Translations under genes and position numbers: made by a program | Source of the DNA: CAYOXX01 sp964408025 | GTDB lineage: Bacteria; Acidobacteriota; DATKUA01 | NCBI GenBank assembly: GCA_964408025.1 | Contig: CAYOXX010000103.1 | Location: forward strand, 1-10,635 | Reading direction: 5' to 3' | DNA length: 10,635 bases | Shown: positions 6,851 through 10,635 of the stretch, one piece after another | How positions within the stretch are numbered: position 1 is the stretch's first letter | How the letters are laid out: each line of letters opens with the position of its first letter | Notes under the pieces: model-generated | What the model saw: the letters and a program-made list of their open reading frames with translations, nothing else | Databases searched by the model: none | Told to the model about the DNA's origin: nothing

Positions 6851-8287
6851 ATGTTCTCGGCGCTATATATAAAAGAGATTCAGCTGAGCTTGCGCTCGGT
6901 CCGTTTCGTCATCGCCCTGGCGGTCGTCCTGCTGGGATTTGCGGTTTCGGGTATCGTCGGCTCCGCCTCCTACCACAACCAGCGGACCGAGTACGAGCAG
7001 CGCAAGGCCGAAGCCACCCGCGAGCTGCTGGAGCGTTTGGACGGCCTCAACAGGGTCGCCTTCCACATGCATGCGGCCCTGCTGCCGCCGACTCCGTATC
7101 CGTACATCCGGGATCTCTCCAGCACCCGGCTACCCGAGATGGTCCCCGTAAACGTGGTCCGCCACGAGGACATGCAGAAGGTGCTGCGCAGCAACCCCCT
7201 CCTCTACGTCTCCGAGGCCTTCACCTGGCAGTTCATCCTCGCCGCCATCGGCGGCTTCATCGCCATCCTGCTCAGCTACGACGCTGTGGCGGGCGAGCGG
7301 AGGCAGGGAACACTCAGCCTCGTCTTTTCCAATCCGATATCCCGCTGGAAGCTGTTAACGGCCAAGATTCTTGCCCTCACCACGATCAACGCCGTCCTCA
7401 TCGTCGCGGGCGTCCTGCTGTCGCTCCTCATTCTCTCCATCGCAGAGGTGCCGGTCCTGAACGCCGATGCGCTCGCGACGGCGGCGGCCTTCGTGCTGCT
7501 GGCGATTCTATATATCGCCTTCGTCACCACGCTCGGTGTTTTGGTCTCCTGTTTCACCCGCGTCCCCAGCCTCTCCCTCACTGTCCTCTTTTTCCTCTGG
7601 GTCGCGTTCGCCCTCGTGCTACCGAGCGCGGCGCGGATAGCGGCGGGAGCTGCCAGGAGCATTCAGACGCCGGATGAGAGGAGCAAGGAATTCGAATCTG
7701 TGGTAGTTGGGATCGTTTCGGAGGGTGACAGGACGAGGCCCAGCGTCAACGGCTCAATAGTTGTCAATTACAGCCGCATCCCCTTCACCGCCATCGAGCG
7801 CCACGTCGCCGACTACACGCTCCGAGCCCACGAGGCCGAGCGGCGTCTGCAGGAGAGCTATGAGAGGAGCCTCTTCCGCCAGGGGGAGTTCGGGCTCGGA
7901 CTGGCCCGCTGGTCGCCGGTTGAGCTCTTCGGCGAGGCCGCCGCCAGGCTTACCGACTCTGACATCGACCGCTGGCGCCGCTTCATCGACGCTGTCGAGA
8001 ACTACCGCCGCGCGCTCGGGGAGGCAGTCCGCAACCTCGATAGCGGCGATCCGGCGAGCCCGCACGTCTACTTCGCCGACCTGTGGACCACAATCTGGAT
8101 CTCGCAGCAGCCGGTCGGCGACGCGGCGCTGATACCGAGGTTCGAGATGCCCCAGATGTCGCTCGGGGACCGCCTGACGAGCGCCCTGCAGCCCGCCGCC
8201 CTGATTGTCGCCTGGCTGCTGGTGACCTACCTGATTGCGTTATTCGTCTTCCTGAGAATCGACCTCCGGCAAGTGCAGGCTTCCTGA
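6851..8287 (+). CDS. ABC-2-type transporter permease (second of a pair)
   Basis: Second membrane subunit, 478 residues with the same layout as its neighbour, probably forming a heterodimer with it. TM1 is at about 17-38 after a short cytoplasmic start (MFSALYIKEIQLSLRS), followed by a soluble loop to about 122, TM2 124-143, the coupling segment LSYDAVAGERRQGTLSLVFSNPISR (141-165), TM3 172-197, TM4 208-234, TM5 240-262, a long soluble domain (about 265-445) and TM6 447-470. The shared layout with the upstream protein suggests an old duplication. The 10-bp spacing with the ribosome site over the previous stop indicates one transcript and coupled translation. A longer version from 6800 is possible, but its first 17 residues overlap the preceding gene and are low in complexity. 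The substrate cannot be inferred, and no ATPase gene follows: the next gene is on the other strand. Confidence 0.88.
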   Translation: MFSALYIKEIQLSLRSVRFVIALAVVLLGFAVSGIVGSASYHNQRTEYEQRKAEATRELLERLDGLNRVAFHMHAALLPPTPYPYIRDLSSTRLPEMVPVNVVRHEDMQKVLRSNPLLYVSEAFTWQFILAAIGGFIAILLSYDAVAGERRQGTLSLVFSNPISRWKLLTAKILALTTINAVLIVAGVLLSLLILSIAEVPVLNADALATAAAFVLLAILYIAFVTTLGVLVSCFTRVPSLSLTVLFFLWVAFALVLPSAARIAAGAARSIQTPDERSKEFESVVVGIVSEGDRTRPSVNGSIVVNYSRIPFTAIERHVADYTLRAHEAERRLQESYERSLFRQGEFGLGLARWSPVELFGEAAARLTDSDIDRWRRFIDAVENYRRALGEAVRNLDSGDPASPHVYFADLWTTIWISQQPVGDAALIPRFEMPQMSLGDRLTSALQPAALIVAWLLVTYLIALFVFLRIDLRQVQAS

Positions 8288-8292
8288 GGAAG

Positions 8293-8318
8293 GGCGCGCG
8301 CCCAGATCATGGCGCGCC
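8293..8318. terminator. GC-rich inverted repeat between convergent genes, possible bidirectional terminator
   Basis: GGCGCGC (8293-8299) pairs with GCGCGCC (8312-8318) around 12 bases; a second, loop-free palindrome GGGCGCGCGCCC (8292-8303) overlaps it. It lies 6 bp after the permease stop and about 62 bp from the end of the convergent decarboxylase gene. No T run follows on either strand, so termination is a guess from position. Confidence 0.3.
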
Positions 8319-8379
8319 TACAGCATACTGCAAATACGATGGCTGCGCCCGCGGCGGAATCCACGTAGGAGTGCAGCTT

Positions 8380-9816
8380 CTAATCGGGCTCGGGCGCGTA
8401 TTGCCGAATGAGCTCCCAGGCGCGCTCGACGTGACGCCGCCGAGTCCAGGTGCCACCGATCGACATGCGCAGCGTCAGCTTTCCGTCCAGCTTCGTGTGC
8501 GTCAGGAAGATCTTGCCGGAGGCGTTCAGCTCGTCCATGAGGCGCTGGTTGGAGTCGTCGCCGCCTCTGTGGCGGAAGCAGACGAGGTTCAGCGGCGCGG
8601 GGGCGGCCATCTCGAAACGCTTGTCCTCCTCGACCCAGCGCGCAAACTCCTGCGCCAGGGCCACGTGCCGGCGCACGTGGTGGCGGAGCCCCTCGACGCC
8701 GTAGTGCCTGATCACCAGCCAGAGCTTTAGAGCGCGGAATCGCCGGCCGAGCGGGATCTGCCAGTCGCGGTAGTCGATCACCGCTCCCGATTCCGAAGCC
8801 TTGTTGCGCAGGTACTCGGGCAGCACGCTGAGGGCGTTGATCAATGCCGCGCGGTCGGCCACGAAGAAGCAGTCGCAGTCGAAGTTGGTGAACATCCACT
8901 TGTGGGGGTTGAAGACGTAGGAGTCGGCCGACTCCAGGCCGTCGTGTATGAAGCGGAACTCCTCGCACAGAGCCGCCGTTCCGCTCATCGCGGCGTCGAC
9001 GTGCAGCCAGAGGCCGTGCCGAGCGCAGACCTCGCCGACGGCGCCGAGGGGGTCGAGGGCGTTGGAGGAGGTAGTGCCGACAGTGGCGCAGACGAAGCAC
9101 GGCGTCCGGCCGGCCTCCTTGTCGGCGGCGATCGCACTCTCCAGCAGCTCCGGCCGCATGGCGTAGTTCTCGTCGACTTCGATGAGGCGGAGGTTATCCT
9201 TACCCAGGCCGGCAATGCGCACCGCTTTTTCCATCGACGAGTGGGTCTGCGTCGATGCGTAGGCGGTCAGCACCCGGTCGATCCCCTTGCGATCCGTTAC
9301 CAGGCCGGTGGCCCGCTCCCTGGCGGCGATCACGGCGCAGAGGATGGCGCTGGAGGCGGTGTCCTGGATAACGCCTCCGCCGTCGCCGGTCGATTTGAAC
9401 TTCTCGGGCAGCGCCAGCATCTGCGCCACCCAGTCGAGCACCCGCGTTTCCAGCTCCGTGCAGGCCGGGCTGGTGGCCCAGAGCATCCCCTGCACGCCCA
9501 GGCCCGCAGATAGGAGGTCGCCGAGGATCGCGGGGCCGGAGGTGCTGGCTGGGAAGTAGGCGAAGAAGTTCGGCGACTGCCAGTGCGTGATGCCCGGCAT
9601 GATCAGTTCGTCCAGGTCCCGCAGCACCGCCTCGAAGGGCTCGCCCCGCTGCGGCGGCAACTGCGGCAGCGACGCGGCCACTTCGCCGGGCTCGACCTGC
9701 GACAGCACCCGGAACTGCTCGAGGCGCTCCATGTAGTCGGCCACCCAGTTGACGACCTCAAAGCCCCGGCGGCGGAACTCCTCCGGCGTCATGTGGTAAC
9801 TCTTCTCTTCATTCAT
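8380..9816 (-). CDS. Pyridoxal-phosphate-dependent aromatic-L-amino-acid decarboxylase family protein
   Basis: Group II decarboxylase that probably removes CO2 from an aromatic L-amino acid (Tyr, Trp, Phe or Dopa) to give the amine; the exact substrate is not readable from sequence. The 478 residues match the family's usual length. Visible landmarks: HWQSPNFFAYFPA (78-90), WATSPACTELE (113-123), GGGVIQDTASSA (146-157), His192 in STQTHSS (PLP-stacking), HVDAA with Asp274 (binds the PLP ring nitrogen), Lys306 in NPHKW (Schiff base), Tyr335 in PEYLRNK (equivalent to the mobile-loop Tyr332 of human AADC) and DYRDWQIPLGRRFRALKLW (348-366). Keeping both His192 and the loop Tyr favours true decarboxylation over aldehyde synthesis. 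It aligns well with animal and plant enzymes. Start: ATG with GAGGG about 7 bases upstream. The next gene upstream on the same strand is 174 bp away; co-transcription is uncertain. Confidence 0.93.
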   Translation of the reverse strand: MNEEKSYHMTPEEFRRRGFEVVNWVADYMERLEQFRVLSQVEPGEVAASLPQLPPQRGEPFEAVLRDLDELIMPGITHWQSPNFFAYFPASTSGPAILGDLLSAGLGVQGMLWATSPACTELETRVLDWVAQMLALPEKFKSTGDGGGVIQDTASSAILCAVIAARERATGLVTDRKGIDRVLTAYASTQTHSSMEKAVRIAGLGKDNLRLIEVDENYAMRPELLESAIAADKEAGRTPCFVCATVGTTSSNALDPLGAVGEVCARHGLWLHVDAAMSGTAALCEEFRFIHDGLESADSYVFNPHKWMFTNFDCDCFFVADRAALINALSVLPEYLRNKASESGAVIDYRDWQIPLGRRFRALKLWLVIRHYGVEGLRHHVRRHVALAQEFARWVEEDKRFEMAAPAPLNLVCFRHRGGDDSNQRLMDELNASGKIFLTHTKLDGKLTLRMSIGGTWTRRRHVERAWELIRQYAPEPD

Positions 9817-9990
9817 CTCGATGCCCTCGCTCCTATTGGTGAACAGTCCCCGAAAGCCGCGCGCTGACCTGTGGCTCTAGTTTCGAGTTTCTTGCCGTCG
9901 ATACGCGTAACGATGCGCAGACGCTAATTCGCGAACTCGAGTCAAGAACCCACACTCCGGTAACATATCTTTGGCTTGGCTGTCGGGCCT

Positions 9991-10575
9991 TCAGCGCCCC
10001 TGTCCGGCCGCGCCGCCGGTGATGATTCTTGCCAGCTCGAGCAGCCGGCTCCGCTCCCAGCGGCCGGTGACGACGATCGGCCTGCCGCTGGTGAAGGTGA
10101 TCGTCAGCACAGCCGGCCTGGCCAGCAGCGGAGGTAGTAGGATCGCCAGGCCGGCGGCGGCGATGAGCAGCCCGAGTATAATCATCGCCGCCACGCCACC
10201 GCTCAGCAGCGCTGCCAGTGCTCCCAGGACGACGTATAGGGCGCCGAAGAAGACTACCGGCGGCAGCCAGGTCTCTCCGTACTCGATGTTAACCACGCTC
10301 GCCAGGTCACCCTGGGCGAAGGCGTGGCCGAGCGCCCGCTTGCGGACCAGCACGCGTTTGCTCGTCACCGCAACCGGTCCGTCGACGTGCGCGACCTCCT
10401 CGCCGTCGGCCAGCAGCGGCCTCAGCTCTTCGGCGCCGCTCCATGGCTCCCAGCCCTTGACGAGCGCGGCGAGCCCGACCCGGTGGCGCGCCAGGTAGGC
10501 AATTGTCACGACCAACAGCACCAGCGCCCAGATCCACCAGCCCTCGATCGCCAGCTTCCTCAGCAGCTCGTCCAT
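9991..10575 (-). CDS. Small membrane protein of unknown function, possibly PH-like with two inserted membrane helices
   Basis: I do not recognise a named family. The 194-residue protein has one N-terminal membrane helix (about 13-29), a soluble stretch (about 40-100) with VDGPVAVTSKRVLVRKR, a hydrophobic hairpin of two helices (about 105-150), and a short beta-strand and helix end (VLTITFTSGRPIVVTGRWERSRLLELARII). The 'VTSKRVLV' stretch and the strand-helix ending recall bacterial PH-like (YdbT/DUF304-type) membrane domains with the transmembrane part inserted; this is weak, motif-level inference. The ATG has a strong GGGGGGAG site 5 bases upstream, which includes a run of seven G. It precedes the decarboxylase on the same strand by 174 bp, with no clear terminator between them. 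The gene is complete within the window. Confidence 0.7.
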   Translation of the reverse strand: MDELLRKLAIEGWWIWALVLLVVTIAYLARHRVGLAALVKGWEPWSGAEELRPLLADGEEVAHVDGPVAVTSKRVLVRKRALGHAFAQGDLASVVNIEYGETWLPPVVFFGALYVVLGALAALLSGGVAAMIILGLLIAAAGLAILLPPLLARPAVLTITFTSGRPIVVTGRWERSRLLELARIITGGAAGQGR

Positions 10576-10635
10576 TGTCTCCCCCCCGAGGTCTGCCGTC
10601 TGCCGACATCCTACACCAAAGCCGCCGGTGGGTGC

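Noticed and set aside
9917..9945. Possible - strand promoter for the decarboxylase (TTGACT at 9945-9940)
   Set aside because: The -35 match is good, but the bases 16-18 further on (gtctgc) do not resemble a -10 box.
9935..9946. ACTCGAGTCAAG as a possible HspR operator (HAIR)
   Set aside because: HAIR is CTTGAGT-N7-ACTCAAG; here the half sites do not match in sequence or spacing, and the neighbouring gene is not a heat-shock gene.

Overview
The window is high-GC bacterial DNA (hand counts of sample lines give roughly 63-75% GC in the host-like parts). Five genes run on the + strand from the left edge: the 3' part of dnaK, a type I dnaJ, a MerR-family HspR-type repressor, a short RpoD/SigA-family sigma factor and a DnaC/DnaI-like AAA+ ATPase. 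HspR beside dnaK-dnaJ is known from Actinobacteria, Chloroflexota, Deinococcota and some other lineages. A compact sigma-70 followed by a zinc-knuckle DnaC-like ATPase reminds me of Acidobacteriota, but that placement is memory-based and tentative; there is no rRNA here to decide it.

Region 1 (1-3817) is a heat-shock and transcription block. DnaK and DnaJ are chaperone partners, HspR normally represses its own chaperone operon with DnaK as co-repressor, and a sigma-70 factor follows after 192 bp. No grpE lies between dnaK and dnaJ. Region 2 (3818-4742) holds the ATPase gene, which is a base-composition mosaic. Its zinc-knuckle start and its C-terminal tail are GC-rich like the rest of the window. 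The roughly 660 bp between them, which encode the AAA+ core, are about 35% GC, with sharp changes at about 3963 and 4630 and no break in the reading frame. Region 3 (4743-5373) is about 630 bp without a credible gene. It is filled with short palindromic repeats sharing the core ATTCCTGTC in both orientations, plus a perfect 12-bp inverted repeat.

Region 4 (5374-8287) contains two consecutive ABC-2-type permease genes that look like the two halves of one exporter; no ATP-binding subunit is present in the window. Region 5 (8380-10575, - strand) contains a pyridoxal-phosphate aromatic-L-amino-acid-decarboxylase-like enzyme with all key catalytic residues. Upstream of it is a small membrane protein of unknown function. 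The two + strand permeases and the - strand decarboxylase converge on a short GC-rich inverted repeat.

The main points for a second look are the mosaic ATPase gene directly beside the repeat cluster, the chaperone-repressor-sigma-ATPase gene order, and the permease pair without an ATPase.
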